This document shows positions 26,532 through 35,193 of a stretch of 64,000 nt of DNA, in pieces (positions within the stretch are counted from its first letter, which is position 1; each line of letters begins with the position of its first letter). Both the position numbers and the translations under genes were made by a program. The stretch is from Tateyamaria sp. ANG-S1 (GTDB taxonomy: Bacteria > Pseudomonadota > Alphaproteobacteria > Rhodobacterales > Rhodobacteraceae): positions 1 to 64,000 of the forward strand of contig NZ_JWLL01000003.1 in assembly GCF_000814025.1 (NCBI RefSeq), written 5' to 3'. Under the pieces are notes generated by a model that made no database searches, was not told where the DNA came from, and worked only from the letters and a program-made list of their open reading frames with translations.

Positions 26532-26590
26532 GGGGGCCAGCCCCCTCGGCCTACGGCCTCACCCCCGGAGTTTATCTGGCAAAGTGAAAG
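26531..26590. repeat. GGGGGCCAGCCCCC...CCCCCGGAGTTTAT intergenic repeat, probable two-way terminator
   Basis: The gap between two convergent genes holds a hairpin GGGGG-CCAG-CCCCC (26532-26545), a second GGCC-TAC-GGCC, then CACCCCCGGAGTTTATCTGG and CAAAGTGAAAG. From memory this composite is one of the commonest intergenic elements of Rhodobacterales genomes. It contains no coding capacity. Confidence 0.65.
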
Positions 26591-26591
26591 A

Positions 26592-26900
26592 TCAGTCGAG
26601 CGTGACCGGTGCGCCATGGGGCGTTCGGAGATAGGCCGCCTCCCACGCGGCGCGCATGTCGCGAAGCGCCGTCGCCTCCGCAGCGCCTGTGTCCGTCAGA
26701 AGGGTTTCGAGGGTTTCGAGCCAGGCCAAGAAATAGTCGTCGCCACCGTTCAGCTCTCTCTCCAGCCCGTGGCGTTTGAGCGTTGCGCCGAAGCGCTCCG
26801 CCCAGTCGGGCCACGCAAAATGCCCCGCCTCGTTCAAATGCACGGTCAGCGCAAAAAGCTGCGCGTGCCACGGGGCTTCGAAAACCGGCTCGGGCCTCAT
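26592..26900 (-). CDS. Nitrile hydratase accessory (activator/metallochaperone) protein
   Basis: The 102-residue protein (PWHAQLFALTVHLNEAG, FAWPDWAERFG) matches the nitrile hydratase accessory/beta-like family, which delivers cobalt to the alpha subunit in Co-type systems. It overlaps the beta-subunit stop by four bases (ATGA), the third gene of an alpha-beta-activator operon, in line with its role. Confidence 0.88.
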   Translation of the reverse strand: MRPEPVFEAPWHAQLFALTVHLNEAGHFAWPDWAERFGATLKRHGLERELNGGDDYFLAWLETLETLLTDTGAAEATALRDMRAAWEAAYLRTPHGAPVTLD

Positions 26901-27571
26901 GGTGCCGACAGATAGCTTTGCCAGAGGTCGAGGATCACCTCATCGTCGGGATGTTCCGGATGCGCCCAGATGTCCCGCGCCTTGACGGCAACCGCATAAA
27001 GCGGCTCGGGTGCCTCACCCAGCCGGTGCGCATTGCTGTCGGGCAAGACATGCGCGCCGTGTAGGCGAACAATCGTCCCGGTGGCCCCGGCTGCGTAGGA
27101 CGGCAGCCGCGTGTGCCCGCCGGACACCATAACGTTCTCGGGGACAGAACGGATCTGGACCGCATCGCCAATGGCAAAGATCGGGGCGACATTGCTGTCG
27201 CGCGTCGCTGGCCCGCCCTTGGCCAGAACACCCGCGACCGCCGCTGCGGCCAAGCGCTTGTTGGCGAGGTCACTCGCGCCATCGGACGTGCCCTGTTCCA
27301 ACTCTGCCCGGGTCACGGCCCCCGTCTCGACCAGCAAGTCCGCCAGCGCAGCCATCCACTTTTCATAGTAGGAAAACCGCCCATAATCCTTGGGCGTCAG
27401 CCGTTCGCGGGCATGGCGCGAGATATCGAGGTTCCACAGCCCCAGCGATCCGCAGGCCAGCGTGATCGCCAGCGCGCGCGGATGCCAGTCGGCATGAAAC
27501 TTGACGTGCTCGGGCTCGGACACAACCGGCCCATCACCGAACCGTCCTCCCATATCGTGCACACGAGTCAT
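26897..27571 (-). CDS. nthB: Nitrile hydratase, beta subunit
   Basis: The 224-residue protein starts [16 protein letters not shown], the conserved beta N-terminus, and has [21 protein letters not shown] (in part), and an SH3-like C-terminal domain ([21 protein letters not shown]). It pairs with the metal-bearing alpha chain to hydrate nitriles to amides. Both ends overlap neighbours by four bases (ATGA), showing tight coupling. Confidence 0.95.
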   Translation of the reverse strand: MTRVHDMGGRFGDGPVVSEPEHVKFHADWHPRALAITLACGSLGLWNLDISRHARERLTPKDYGRFSYYEKWMAALADLLVETGAVTRAELEQGTSDGASDLANKRLAAAAVAGVLAKGGPATRDSNVAPIFAIGDAVQIRSVPENVMVSGGHTRLPSYAAGATGTIVRLHGAHVLPDSNAHRLGEAPEPLYAVAVKARDIWAHPEHPDDEVILDLWQSYLSAP

Positions 27572-28185
27572 GGGCGGGCCGCCAGTCCACAGCCGATCAT
27601 GCTGTCGCGGGTGACAAGCGCCATCAGCGCGGCCTCGTCCAACCCATCCGTGCCCTCGGGCCTCTGCGGCAGCACCAGGTACCGCACCTCTGCGGTCGAA
27701 TCCCAGACGCGCACAGCCTGCCCCTCGGGCAACGTCACACCGAACTCCGCCAGAACCTTGCGCGGCTCACGCACCGCGCGGGAGCGATAGGCGTCGGATT
27801 TGTACCAGCCCGGCGGGATACCTAGCAAAGGCCACGGGTAGCAAGAGCAGAGCGTGCAGACGACCATGTTGTGGACCGCATCCGTGTTCTCCACCACCAC
27901 CATATGTTCGCCCTGACGGCCATAATACCCCATCTCCGCCAGAACCGGGTCAGCATCCACAAGCAAAGCCGCCTTGAAATCAGGATCGGACCAGGCGCGC
28001 GCGACCACGTGCGCACCATTCTTAGGTCCGATCTTGTTTTCATAAGTGTCGATGATCTCGTCCAGCGCCGCAGGATCAACTAGCCCCTTCTGCGTCAGGA
28101 TGGTTTCCAGCGCCTTGACCCGCAGGGCGGGGTCTGACGGCAACAGGGAATGCGGGTGATCGTGGTCGGAATGGTCATGTGGCAT
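27568..28185 (-). CDS. nthA: Nitrile hydratase, alpha subunit (cobalt type)
   Basis: The ATG at 28185 gives [13 protein letters not shown], a His/Asp-rich head, and 205 residues. The metal site is [11 protein letters not shown] with C110, C113 and C115; Thr after the first cysteine marks the cobalt class (iron enzymes have Ser). The cysteines are normally oxidised to sulfinic and sulfenic acids. The enzyme hydrates nitriles to amides in the cytoplasm. No amidase gene is present in the window. It is divergent from secG across 115 bases. Confidence 0.95.
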   Translation of the reverse strand: MPHDHSDHDHPHSLLPSDPALRVKALETILTQKGLVDPAALDEIIDTYENKIGPKNGAHVVARAWSDPDFKAALLVDADPVLAEMGYYGRQGEHMVVVENTDAVHNMVVCTLCSCYPWPLLGIPPGWYKSDAYRSRAVREPRKVLAEFGVTLPEGQAVRVWDSTAEVRYLVLPQRPEGTDGLDEAALMALVTRDSMIGCGLAARP

Positions 28186-28300
28186 GGGCCGATCATGGGC
28201 CGCCCCACCGTCAATTGTCCAGAGGCTGAAACCGCCCTTGCCCCCCATCCCAAACTTGCTTAGATACCGCCCATCGCGCAGCAGAGAGCCAAACGCTTCC

Positions 28301-28666
28301 ATGGAAAACGTCGTCCTGATCATCCACCTGATCCTCGCCCTCGGCCTGATTGCCGTGGTGCTGATGCAGCGCTCCGAAGGGGGCGGGCTGGGCATGGGCG
28401 GCGGTGGCGGCGGCGCGACCGCTGGACGGCCCCCGGCCACGGCACTGGGCAAGGTCACATGGATCCTTGGGATCGCCTTCACGATCACGTCCATCACGCT
28501 GACGATCATTGCCGCGCAAAATGCGTCTGGCACGTCCGTCATCGATCAGCTGGGCATCACGCCGCCTGCACAGAACGCGCCCGGTAACGATCTGGTGCCG
28601 CCCGGCAGCGACCTGCTGCCTCCCAGCGCGGATGACAGCGCGCCGCTGGTGCCAAGCGCCGACTAA
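28301..28666 (+). CDS. secG: Preprotein translocase subunit SecG
   Basis: The 121-residue protein starts [20 protein letters not shown], has two membrane helices and the Gly-rich loop [15 protein letters not shown] typical of SecG. The C-terminal tail is Pro/Ser/Asp-rich. SecG joins SecYE and helps SecA cycling. It lies 160 bases upstream of pyrG, the usual Rhodobacterales order. Confidence 0.95.
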   Translation: MENVVLIIHLILALGLIAVVLMQRSEGGGLGMGGGGGGATAGRPPATALGKVTWILGIAFTITSITLTIIAAQNASGTSVIDQLGITPPAQNAPGNDLVPPGSDLLPPSADDSAPLVPSAD

Positions 28667-28716
28667 ACAAAACCTTGCGGGCATCGGAAAAGCTGCAACA
28701 TCATGTTGCGGCATCC

Positions 28717-28746
28717 TTGCCCCTTTGAACCGAATCCTGTTATACT
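28717..28746 (+). promoter_or_regulatory. Candidate sigma-70 promoter for pyrG
   Basis: TTGCCC (28717-28722) and TATACT (28741-28746) are 18 bases apart and lie about 80 bases before the pyrG start. Match to consensus is good at -10 and moderate at -35. A GCAACAT-C-ATGTTGC hairpin precedes it. Confidence 0.4.
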
Positions 28747-28826
28747 GAGGCCCCGTGGGGAACGCATTCTGCGCGTCCACTCACAGCGGCTTTTGGCCAG
28801 ACTGAACCACGGGGGATGCACCGAAC

Positions 28827-30470
28827 ATGGCACGCTATATCTTCATCACGGGCGGCGTTGTGTCATCGCTGGGCAAGGGGCTCGCCTCTGCCGCTTTGGG
28901 TGCGCTTTTGCAGGCGCGCGGCTTCTCCGTACGGCTCCGTAAGCTCGACCCCTACCTGAACGTCGATCCCGGCACCATGTCGCCCTTTGAACATGGCGAA
29001 GTGTTCGTCACAGATGATGGCGCCGAAACCGACCTCGACCTTGGCCACTACGAACGGTTCACGGGCGTGGCCGCACGCAAGACCGATTCCGTGTCCTCGG
29101 GCCGCATCTACTCCAATGTGCTCGAGAAAGAGCGCCGAGGCGACTACCTGGGCAAAACGATCCAGGTGATCCCCCACGTCACCAACGAGATCAAGGATTT
29201 CATCGAGATCGGCGATGATGAGGTCGATTTCATGCTCTGCGAGATCGGCGGCACCGTGGGCGACATCGAAGGTCTGCCCTTCTTCGAAGCCATCCGCCAG
29301 TTCAGCCAGGACAAGCCGCGCGGCCAGTGCATCTTCATGCACCTGACGCTCCTGCCCTACATCGCAGCCTCGGGCGAGTTGAAAACCAAGCCCACGCAGC
29401 ACAGCGTGAAAGAACTCCGCTCCATCGGCATCGCGCCCGACATCCTCGTTTGCCGGTCCGAGGGCCCAATCCCTGCCAAGGAGCGCGAGAAGCTGGCCCT
29501 CTTCTGCAACGTCCGTCCCGACAGCGTGATCGCGGCGCAGGACCTCTCCACCATTTACGACGCCCCCCTCGCCTACCACGCCGAAGGGCTGGACCAGGCC
29601 GTGCTCGACGCCTTCCAGATCTCGCCCGCGCCCAAGCCGGACCTCACCAAATGGGAAGACGTCTCCGACCGCATCCACAACGCCGAAGGCGAAGTGAAGG
29701 TCGCAATCGTTGGCAAATACACCCAGCTTGAAGACGCCTATAAGTCGATCGCCGAGGCGCTGACCCATGGCGGCATGGCCAACCGGGTCAAGGTCAAGGT
29801 CGAGTGGGTCGATGCCGAGCTCTTCGACAATGAAGACCCGGCACCCCACCTCGAAGGGTTCAACGCCATCCTCGTCCCCGGCGGCTTTGGCGAGCGCGGA
29901 ACTGAAGGCAAGATCAAGGCCGCCGAATTCGCCCGCACGCGCAAAGTGCCTTACCTTGGCATCTGCCTAGGCATGCAAATGGCCGTGATCGAAGCGGCAC
30001 GGAACGTCGCGGGCCTCAAAGCCGCGGGATCGGAAGAGTTTGACCACGAGGCGGGCAAAAAGCGCTTCGAACCGGTGGTCTATCACCTCAAGGAATGGGT
30101 GCAGGGCAATCACAAGGTCGAACGCAAGGTCGGCGACGACAAGGGCGGCACCATGCGTCTGGGTGCCTATGACGCAACACTGACCGAGAGTTCACGGGTG
30201 GCACAGGTCTACGGCACTACGGCCATCGACGAACGGCACCGCCACCGCTACGAGGTCGACATCAAATACCGCGAACAGCTTGAAAAGGCAGGGCTTTGCT
30301 TCTCTGGCATGTCCCCCGATGGGCGGCTGCCCGAAATCGTGGAATGGACGGATCACCCGTGGTTCATCGGCGTGCAGTTCCACCCCGAGCTTAAATCCAA
30401 GCCCTTCGCACCCCACCCGCTGTTCGAGGATTTCGTGCGCGCGGCCAAGGACGTGTCGCGTCTGGTCTAG
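28827..30470 (+). CDS. pyrG: CTP synthase
   Basis: The 547-residue enzyme starts [19 protein letters not shown]. The synthetase domain shows [20 protein letters not shown] (in pieces) and GGTVGDIE; the glutaminase domain has GGFGERG, GICLGMQ with the nucleophile cysteine, and the C-terminal [12 protein letters not shown]. It aminates UTP to CTP using glutamine and ATP. Length and motifs are normal. Confidence 0.98.
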   Translation: MARYIFITGGVVSSLGKGLASAALGALLQARGFSVRLRKLDPYLNVDPGTMSPFEHGEVFVTDDGAETDLDLGHYERFTGVAARKTDSVSSGRIYSNVLEKERRGDYLGKTIQVIPHVTNEIKDFIEIGDDEVDFMLCEIGGTVGDIEGLPFFEAIRQFSQDKPRGQCIFMHLTLLPYIAASGELKTKPTQHSVKELRSIGIAPDILVCRSEGPIPAKEREKLALFCNVRPDSVIAAQDLSTIYDAPLAYHAEGLDQAVLDAFQISPAPKPDLTKWEDVSDRIHNAEGEVKVAIVGKYTQLEDAYKSIAEALTHGGMANRVKVKVEWVDAELFDNEDPAPHLEGFNAILVPGGFGERGTEGKIKAAEFARTRKVPYLGICLGMQMAVIEAARNVAGLKAAGSEEFDHEAGKKRFEPVVYHLKEWVQGNHKVERKVGDDKGGTMRLGAYDATLTESSRVAQVYGTTAIDERHRHRYEVDIKYREQLEKAGLCFSGMSPDGRLPEIVEWTDHPWFIGVQFHPELKSKPFAPHPLFEDFVRAAKDVSRLV

Positions 30471-30527
30471 GACACGCGAAACCGCGCCACCGACAGGTGG
30501 CACGGTCACAGCGCATATGTCTAGCGA

Positions 30528-31139
30528 TCAGGCCCGGCGGGCTCCGAAAAACCGCATGGAAAAGACACCGCCCAAGGCCGTGAGCAACATAAGAACAGCA
30601 GGCGGCAGCGGAACGGCTGCCAGCGACGGGTTCGGGGTCCACACGGCGTAGCTGAAAAAGCTGCTGGTGGACACGTCCGTGGCCGAGAAAGACAACGCCG
30701 AAGCGCCATCATTGTTGCGTCGGTTCCCGTTCACCGCACCGTAGCCCAAGGCTGTGAAGCTGTCGCCTTGATAAGGGGTCAGGATGACACCGAGCTGAGT
30801 GCTTTCAATGCCCAAAGTCAACTCCGGGTCCGTGTCAAACCGTCCAAGCGAGGAATTCAGGAACACCTGATCCAGCAAGGCCAGCGATGCGGCCTGCGCG
30901 TCGGCTGCGGTGCTAAAGGCAAAGTCTGATGCCTCATCACAACCACTATACAGGTCGAAACAGGATCCGTCCCGAAAAGACACTGAATAGAGCGACCCGC
31001 CGACATTCACGTCGCTGGCGCCCCGCAACTGCCCACTGAAAGTATCCAGCGTCAGCGCATGGGCGCCGGATGCACACAGTCCAAAAGCCAGCGCAGCACC
31101 GGCAAAAAGCTTGCGAAAAAACCGAGATTTGAGCGACAC
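30528..31139 (-). CDS. Exported protein with VPLPA-CTERM-like sorting tail
   Basis: A GTG at 31139 with GGAGG five bases upstream is preferred over an ATG at 31205 and gives 203 residues. The N-terminus is a signal peptide (FRKLFAGAALAFGLCASGAHA). The C-terminus is VPLPPAVLMLLTALGGVF followed by SMRFFGARRA: motif, membrane helix and basic tail, as in VPLPA-CTERM substrates of roseobacter exosortases. The middle is predicted beta-rich with two cysteines. It is probably processed and sorted to the surface or matrix. No exosortase gene is in the window. Confidence 0.72.
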   Translation of the reverse strand: MSLKSRFFRKLFAGAALAFGLCASGAHALTLDTFSGQLRGASDVNVGGSLYSVSFRDGSCFDLYSGCDEASDFAFSTAADAQAASLALLDQVFLNSSLGRFDTDPELTLGIESTQLGVILTPYQGDSFTALGYGAVNGNRRNNDGASALSFSATDVSTSSFFSYAVWTPNPSLAAVPLPPAVLMLLTALGGVFSMRFFGARRA

Positions 31140-31378
31140 GAGGGCCTCCGCCTTAGTCAGATGGTTTACGATCTGGTAAGGTTTGCCATCGTGATTTGAC
31201 AACACTCGGACGAAATATGATCAAATTTTAGACAATTCCCGCACAGAACCAAGGCAAGCCAGATGCACCCGATACGTCAAAGCACCCGAAGCCGCGCTTC
31301 ACGAGCGCGTGCATGTGCTTCACACTGGCCGCAGCTACATTACCTTTGTGCCATCCCAGCGAAAGGAGACGACGTTCC

Positions 31379-31867
31379 ATGACCCAACTTGCCCGTCGCA
31401 CCCTGCTTGCCACCGGCTCCGCCGCGGTGCTGACCACCGGCCTCACCTTGCCTGCCCGCGCCCAGGGGCTCGCCCCCACGCCGACCATGCGCGGCGGCGC
31501 CAACAATTATCGCCCCGGCGCGCCCATCGTTGACCGCATCGGCAGGGGCGGCTTCCTGATGACTGGCACCGTGCTGCGCGCAGGCGACGGCGCACCGATC
31601 CCGAATGCGCGTATCCAGATGTGGGCGCACACGACCGAAGGACACGAACGGGACGAACGCAGCCACGGCGCGACGCTCACCGACGCTCAGGGGCGCTTCC
31701 AGATGGACATGCCCCAGATCGTGCCCGCCTTCGGCCAGCCTCACGGGCACCTCGCCTATGACGCCGAATTCGATGACAACGGGTTCGAGACGGTGTTCCT
31801 GCGCCCGATCATGGCCAGCGCCTCTGACACCACGCTCGACGTGCAATTCGTGCTGGTCCCGGCCTAG
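31379..31867 (+). CDS. Tat-exported intradiol-dioxygenase-like protein
   Basis: The ATG at 31379 follows AAAGGAGACGACG and gives 162 residues. A twin-arginine-type signal (MTQLARRTLLATGSAAVLTT) suggests export of a folded metalloprotein. The mature part resembles the beta-sandwich of protocatechuate-type dioxygenases (GTVLRAGDGAPIPNARIQMW, TLTDAQGRFQM, GHLAYDAEF), with possible ligands Y, H and H, but it is shorter than active enzymes and the usual H-I-H motif is replaced by H-G-H. It is adjacent to a ferric-reductase-like membrane gene. Confidence 0.65.
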   Translation: MTQLARRTLLATGSAAVLTTGLTLPARAQGLAPTPTMRGGANNYRPGAPIVDRIGRGGFLMTGTVLRAGDGAPIPNARIQMWAHTTEGHERDERSHGATLTDAQGRFQMDMPQIVPAFGQPHGHLAYDAEFDDNGFETVFLRPIMASASDTTLDVQFVLVPA

Positions 31868-31870
31868 TCT

Positions 31871-32494
31871 TTGGTCCGCACCTGCCTGATCTGGGCGGCA
31901 CTCGTCGTTGCACTCCTCGCCCCGATTGTGGCGGCGGCCTTCAGCCCGCTTTTGCAATGGCGCGAGGGGATCTACATCGGCTCCGGTTTCGCCGGGATCA
32001 TCGGCATGGCGCTGATCCTCGTCCAACAGCTTCTGGCAATCGGCAAACTGCCTGGCCTTCCGCCAGCGCGCAGCCGACGCATCCACCGCGTCACGGGCGT
32101 GCTGCTCGTCCTCGCCGTCATGGGCCATGTGGCGGGCCTCTGGATCACCAGCCCGCCTGACGTGATCGACGTCCTGCTGTTCCGCTCGCCTACCCCCTTT
32201 GCTGTCTGGGGCGCCATTGCCATGTGGGCCGTCTTTGCCGCTGCCCTTGTCGCCGCGCTGCGCAAGCGCCTGCCCATCCGGCTGCAAAACTGGCGCCGAT
32301 TGCACGTCGCACTCACGATTGCGGTTGCAGGCGGCACCGTCCTCCACGCCCTGCAGATCCAGGGCACGATGGAGCCTGTCACAAAATGGATCCTCGGCCT
32401 TCTGATCCTGCTCGCCATGAGCCGCATCCTGCGGACAAAGGGGCTCTGGCCCCGTTTACCCTTTGGCAACACTTCGCACCGCACGCATCGTTAA
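31871..32494 (+). CDS. Ferric-reductase-like (YedZ/FRE-type) transmembrane protein
   Basis: The 207-residue protein has six hydrophobic helices with conserved histidines (RRIHRVTG, GHVAGLW, RRLHVALT, VLHALQ) placed as heme-b ligands of the ferric-reductase-like transmembrane domain. The only in-frame start near the previous stop is TTG at 31871, so the start is tentative. It follows the Tat-exported dioxygenase-like gene by three bases, suggesting that the membrane heme protein passes electrons to that exported partner. Confidence 0.7.
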   Translation: MVRTCLIWAALVVALLAPIVAAAFSPLLQWREGIYIGSGFAGIIGMALILVQQLLAIGKLPGLPPARSRRIHRVTGVLLVLAVMGHVAGLWITSPPDVIDVLLFRSPTPFAVWGAIAMWAVFAAALVAALRKRLPIRLQNWRRLHVALTIAVAGGTVLHALQIQGTMEPVTKWILGLLILLAMSRILRTKGLWPRLPFGNTSHRTHR

Positions 32495-32515
32495 CCATGG
32501 GGTTTACGCCAATCC

Positions 32516-32559
32516 GGTGTACGGGGGGTGCACAGGGGGTGTACGCGCGGTGCATGGCC
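32516..32559. repeat. Two imperfect 22-bp direct repeats GGTGTACG...GGTGCA
   Basis: GGTGTACGGGGGGTGCACAG at 32516 is repeated from 32538 as GGTGTACGCGCGGTGCATGG. Each unit contains GTGTAC and GTGCA half-palindromes, and the 22-bp period is close to two helical turns. It lies in the 167-base gap before rlmJ, which otherwise shows no gene. Confidence 0.6.
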
Positions 32560-32661
32560 CATTTCCCTTGTTTTTCTGGCGTTAACCCGCATTTTCACCT
32601 CGATCCCGCGCGTGGCCCGTTAACCGTTGCGCGTACGGTGCCCATCGGGCCATAAGCGCCC

Positions 32662-33435
32662 ATGCTCAGCTACCAGCACATCTACCACGCCGGAAACCTC
32701 GCCGACGTCCACAAGCACAGCCTGCTCGCCTGGATGCTCGCCTACCTCACGCGCAAGGACAAACCGGTCAGCTATATCGAGACCCACGGCGGCCGCGCAC
32801 TCTATGATCTAGGCACAGATGAAGCGGTGAAAACAGGTGAGGCGGCGCAAGGCATTGCACGCGCCAAGGACTGGTTTTCCGCCGACCATCCATACGCGAA
32901 GTGCCTGACGCAAACCACTGACTTACATGGACAAAACGCCTATCCAGGCTCACCCCTGATCGCCGCACAAACGCTGCGGAACACCGACAGCCTGACCATC
33001 GCTGAACTGCATCCGGCCGAGCACAACGCCCTCGAACTGGCCCTGCCAACGGCCAAGGTCCACCGCGCCGACGGCTTCGCCATGGCGCATTCGATCCTGC
33101 CGCCCACACCGCGCCGCGGCCTGATGCTCATCGACCCGAGCTTTGAGGTGAAGGACGACTACCAGACCATCCCCGGCCATATCCGGAAATATGCACGCGC
33201 CTGGAATGTCGGTATCATTGCCCTGTGGTATCCGATCCTGGCATCAAATGCACACGACAACATGCTGAAATCCCTTGTGAAACATCACCCCGATGCCCTC
33301 CGCCACGAGGTTCGCTTCCCCCCGGCAAAACCCGGCCACGGCATGGTGGGATCCGGCCTGTTTGTGATCCACCCGCCCTTCGGCCTTGCCGAAGAGGCCG
33401 CAATTCTGAAAACTCATTTCAACAAGCTGAAGTGA
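32662..33435 (+). CDS. rlmJ: 23S rRNA (adenine2030-N6)-methyltransferase RlmJ
   Basis: The 257-residue protein starts MLSYQHIYHAGNLADVHKHS, the RlmJ signature, and has YIETHGGRALYDL and LMLIDPSFE; the latter is the DPPYE-type catalytic motif of N6-adenine methyltransferases with Pro-Ser replacing Pro-Pro. It methylates A2030 of 23S rRNA in E. coli. It is followed by the TerB gene after six bases. Confidence 0.92.
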   Translation: MLSYQHIYHAGNLADVHKHSLLAWMLAYLTRKDKPVSYIETHGGRALYDLGTDEAVKTGEAAQGIARAKDWFSADHPYAKCLTQTTDLHGQNAYPGSPLIAAQTLRNTDSLTIAELHPAEHNALELALPTAKVHRADGFAMAHSILPPTPRRGLMLIDPSFEVKDDYQTIPGHIRKYARAWNVGIIALWYPILASNAHDNMLKSLVKHHPDALRHEVRFPPAKPGHGMVGSGLFVIHPPFGLAEEAAILKTHFNKLK

Positions 33436-33441
33436 CCGCCC

Positions 33442-33876
33442 ATGTTCGAACGCCTATTCCCCAAAAGACCCAAAGAAACCAAACCCCTGCCGGAACCGAC
33501 ACCGCAGTTGGCGCTTGGCGCGTTGCTGGTGCGTGTTGCAATGGCCGACCGCGAATATCAGGCCCCCGAAGTGGCCGCGATTGATAAGATCCTCGCCGCC
33601 ACTTTCAATCTTAAACCACTGGAAGCCGCAAAGCTGCGCGCCACCTGCGAAGCGCTGGAACGGCACGCGCCCGGTACGCCGGAGTTCACGGATATTCTCA
33701 GGGAAACAGTCGCTTACGAGGATCGCCTCATGCTCGCATCGGCCATGTGGCAGGTACTGCTGGCCGATGGCGACCACGCCCGCATCGAAGAGGACGTGCT
33801 GCACCAGATCGAAGCCGCCCTCGCCATCACGCCCGATGACAGTGCCGCGATCCGCACGCAAGCGCTTGGCGACTAG
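33442..33876 (+). CDS. TerB-like protein (copy 1)
   Basis: The 144-residue helical protein matches the TerB/tellurite-resistance-type fold: LGALLVRVAMADREYQAPE, then AYEDRLMLASAMWQVLLADG with acidic residues at the metal-binding positions. It is a paralogue of the next gene, which has the same two segments. It follows rlmJ by six bases. TerB proteins are linked to metal stress and membrane-associated complexes; the role here is unknown. Confidence 0.75.
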   Translation: MFERLFPKRPKETKPLPEPTPQLALGALLVRVAMADREYQAPEVAAIDKILAATFNLKPLEAAKLRATCEALERHAPGTPEFTDILRETVAYEDRLMLASAMWQVLLADGDHARIEEDVLHQIEAALAITPDDSAAIRTQALGD

Positions 33877-33900
33877 ACGCTTCCGGCTTATATCGCACAC

Positions 33901-34335
33901 ATGTTCCAAGACCTCCTCAAGCGGCTGATCCAGCCCGAACCCGCCCCCCTGCAAGACGCTGACGCCCGGCTGGCCCTCACCGCTTTGTTGGTGCGCGTGG
34001 CCCGATCCGACAACGACTATTCCGGCGACGAACAGGCGCTGATCGACCAGATCACGCAGGACCGCTACGGGCTTTCTATCAATGATGCCAAGGCTTTGCG
34101 AGCTGAAGCGGAAGCAATGGAGACCGAAGCCCCCGACACCGTGCGCTTCACCCGCGCCATCAAAGACGCCGTCGCCTACGAAGACCGCCTTGCCGTGATC
34201 GAAGCGCTGTGGAAGGTCGTTCTGGCAGACGGGCAGCGCGCGCAGGAAGAGGACGCGCTCTTGCGGCTGGTCACCAACTTACTGGGCATCACCGACCAAG
34301 ACAGCGCCAAGGCGCGCCAGCGCGTCAGCGGATGA
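33901..34335 (+). CDS. TerB-like protein (copy 2)
   Basis: Another 144-residue TerB-like protein, with LTALLVRVARSDNDYSGDEQ and AYEDRLAVIEALWKVVLADG aligning to copy 1 without gaps over most of the length. Tandem duplication is the likely origin. The stop overlaps the start of the PhnD-like gene (ATGA), so all three genes probably form one transcript. Confidence 0.75.
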   Translation: MFQDLLKRLIQPEPAPLQDADARLALTALLVRVARSDNDYSGDEQALIDQITQDRYGLSINDAKALRAEAEAMETEAPDTVRFTRAIKDAVAYEDRLAVIEALWKVVLADGQRAQEEDALLRLVTNLLGITDQDSAKARQRVSG

Positions 34336-35069
34336 TCGCATCGCTCGGCATGTACGACATGCCGCATCTGCGTGACGCCCATGATCGGCTCTGGGCGGGC
34401 ATACGTACGGCCCTTGGATATGGCCCCGATCACCTGACGCGCGACGGTGATCCATGGACGGAATGGCAGGCCTCCGACCTGCTTCTGGCCCAGACGTGTG
34501 GCCTGCCGTATCGGGCACGGTTGCGTGACCAGGTCACACTTGTCGGCACGCCAGATTATGACCTGCCAGACTGTCCATCGGGGTACTACTTCAGTTACCT
34601 GATCCGACGGCGCGACGACCCCCGGTCCTTGAGAGAGCTTTCGAAACGAGGGGTTATGGCCTACAACGAACCGCTATCACAATCCGGTTGGGCCGCTCCG
34701 GTGACGCATTTGGCGGCGCGTGGGCTAAGACCGAAGCGGATCAAACAAACCGGGTCCCACTTGGTAAGCATTCAAAGTGTGCTGTTAAAAACAGCAGATT
34801 ACGCAGCCATCGACGCCGTAACAATGCTCCTCTGGGGCGCTGAAGATATGGATGCGGTTGCTTATCTCGAAGCTTTCGACACGACCGAACCAACACCGGC
34901 ACTGCCCTATATCACCGCACTGGATCGCGATCCCGCACCAATTGCGGATGCGGTGCGCACAGCCATCGCTGCAATGTCGCACGAGGACCGGTGCGATCTG
35001 CGCCTCAAGGGGCTGGTCGACATCCCAGCCTCTGCCTACCTCGACCTGCCCATACCGCCTGCGCCCTGA
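34332..35069 (+). CDS. PhnD-like periplasmic-binding-fold protein lacking a signal peptide
   Basis: The 245-residue protein resembles phosphate/phosphite/phosphonate-binding proteins of the PhnD family: ASLGMYDMPHLRDAHDRLW, LLAQTCGLPYRARL, YFSYLIRRRDD and TGSHLVSIQSVL. It starts directly with the folded domain and has no signal peptide or lipobox, unlike exported binding proteins. It overlaps the upstream TerB gene by four bases. A cytoplasmic ligand-sensing role is possible; no permease is linked to it. Confidence 0.7.
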   Translation: MIASLGMYDMPHLRDAHDRLWAGIRTALGYGPDHLTRDGDPWTEWQASDLLLAQTCGLPYRARLRDQVTLVGTPDYDLPDCPSGYYFSYLIRRRDDPRSLRELSKRGVMAYNEPLSQSGWAAPVTHLAARGLRPKRIKQTGSHLVSIQSVLLKTADYAAIDAVTMLLWGAEDMDAVAYLEAFDTTEPTPALPYITALDRDPAPIADAVRTAIAAMSHEDRCDLRLKGLVDIPASAYLDLPIPPAP

Positions 35070-35193
35070 TCAATCCGGCGTCACCCAACGTCAATTTGCG
35101 CAAATGGCAGGCAAAACGTTCCTTTTGCCCGTGGACAAGGCACATCTTTTCCTCCCTTATACCGTCTGATCGAAACAGACGTAGCTGCCCCAC

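Noticed and set aside
27568-28185. Iron-type nitrile hydratase
   Set aside because: The metal motif reads CTLCSC, with Thr after the first cysteine, which is the cobalt signature.
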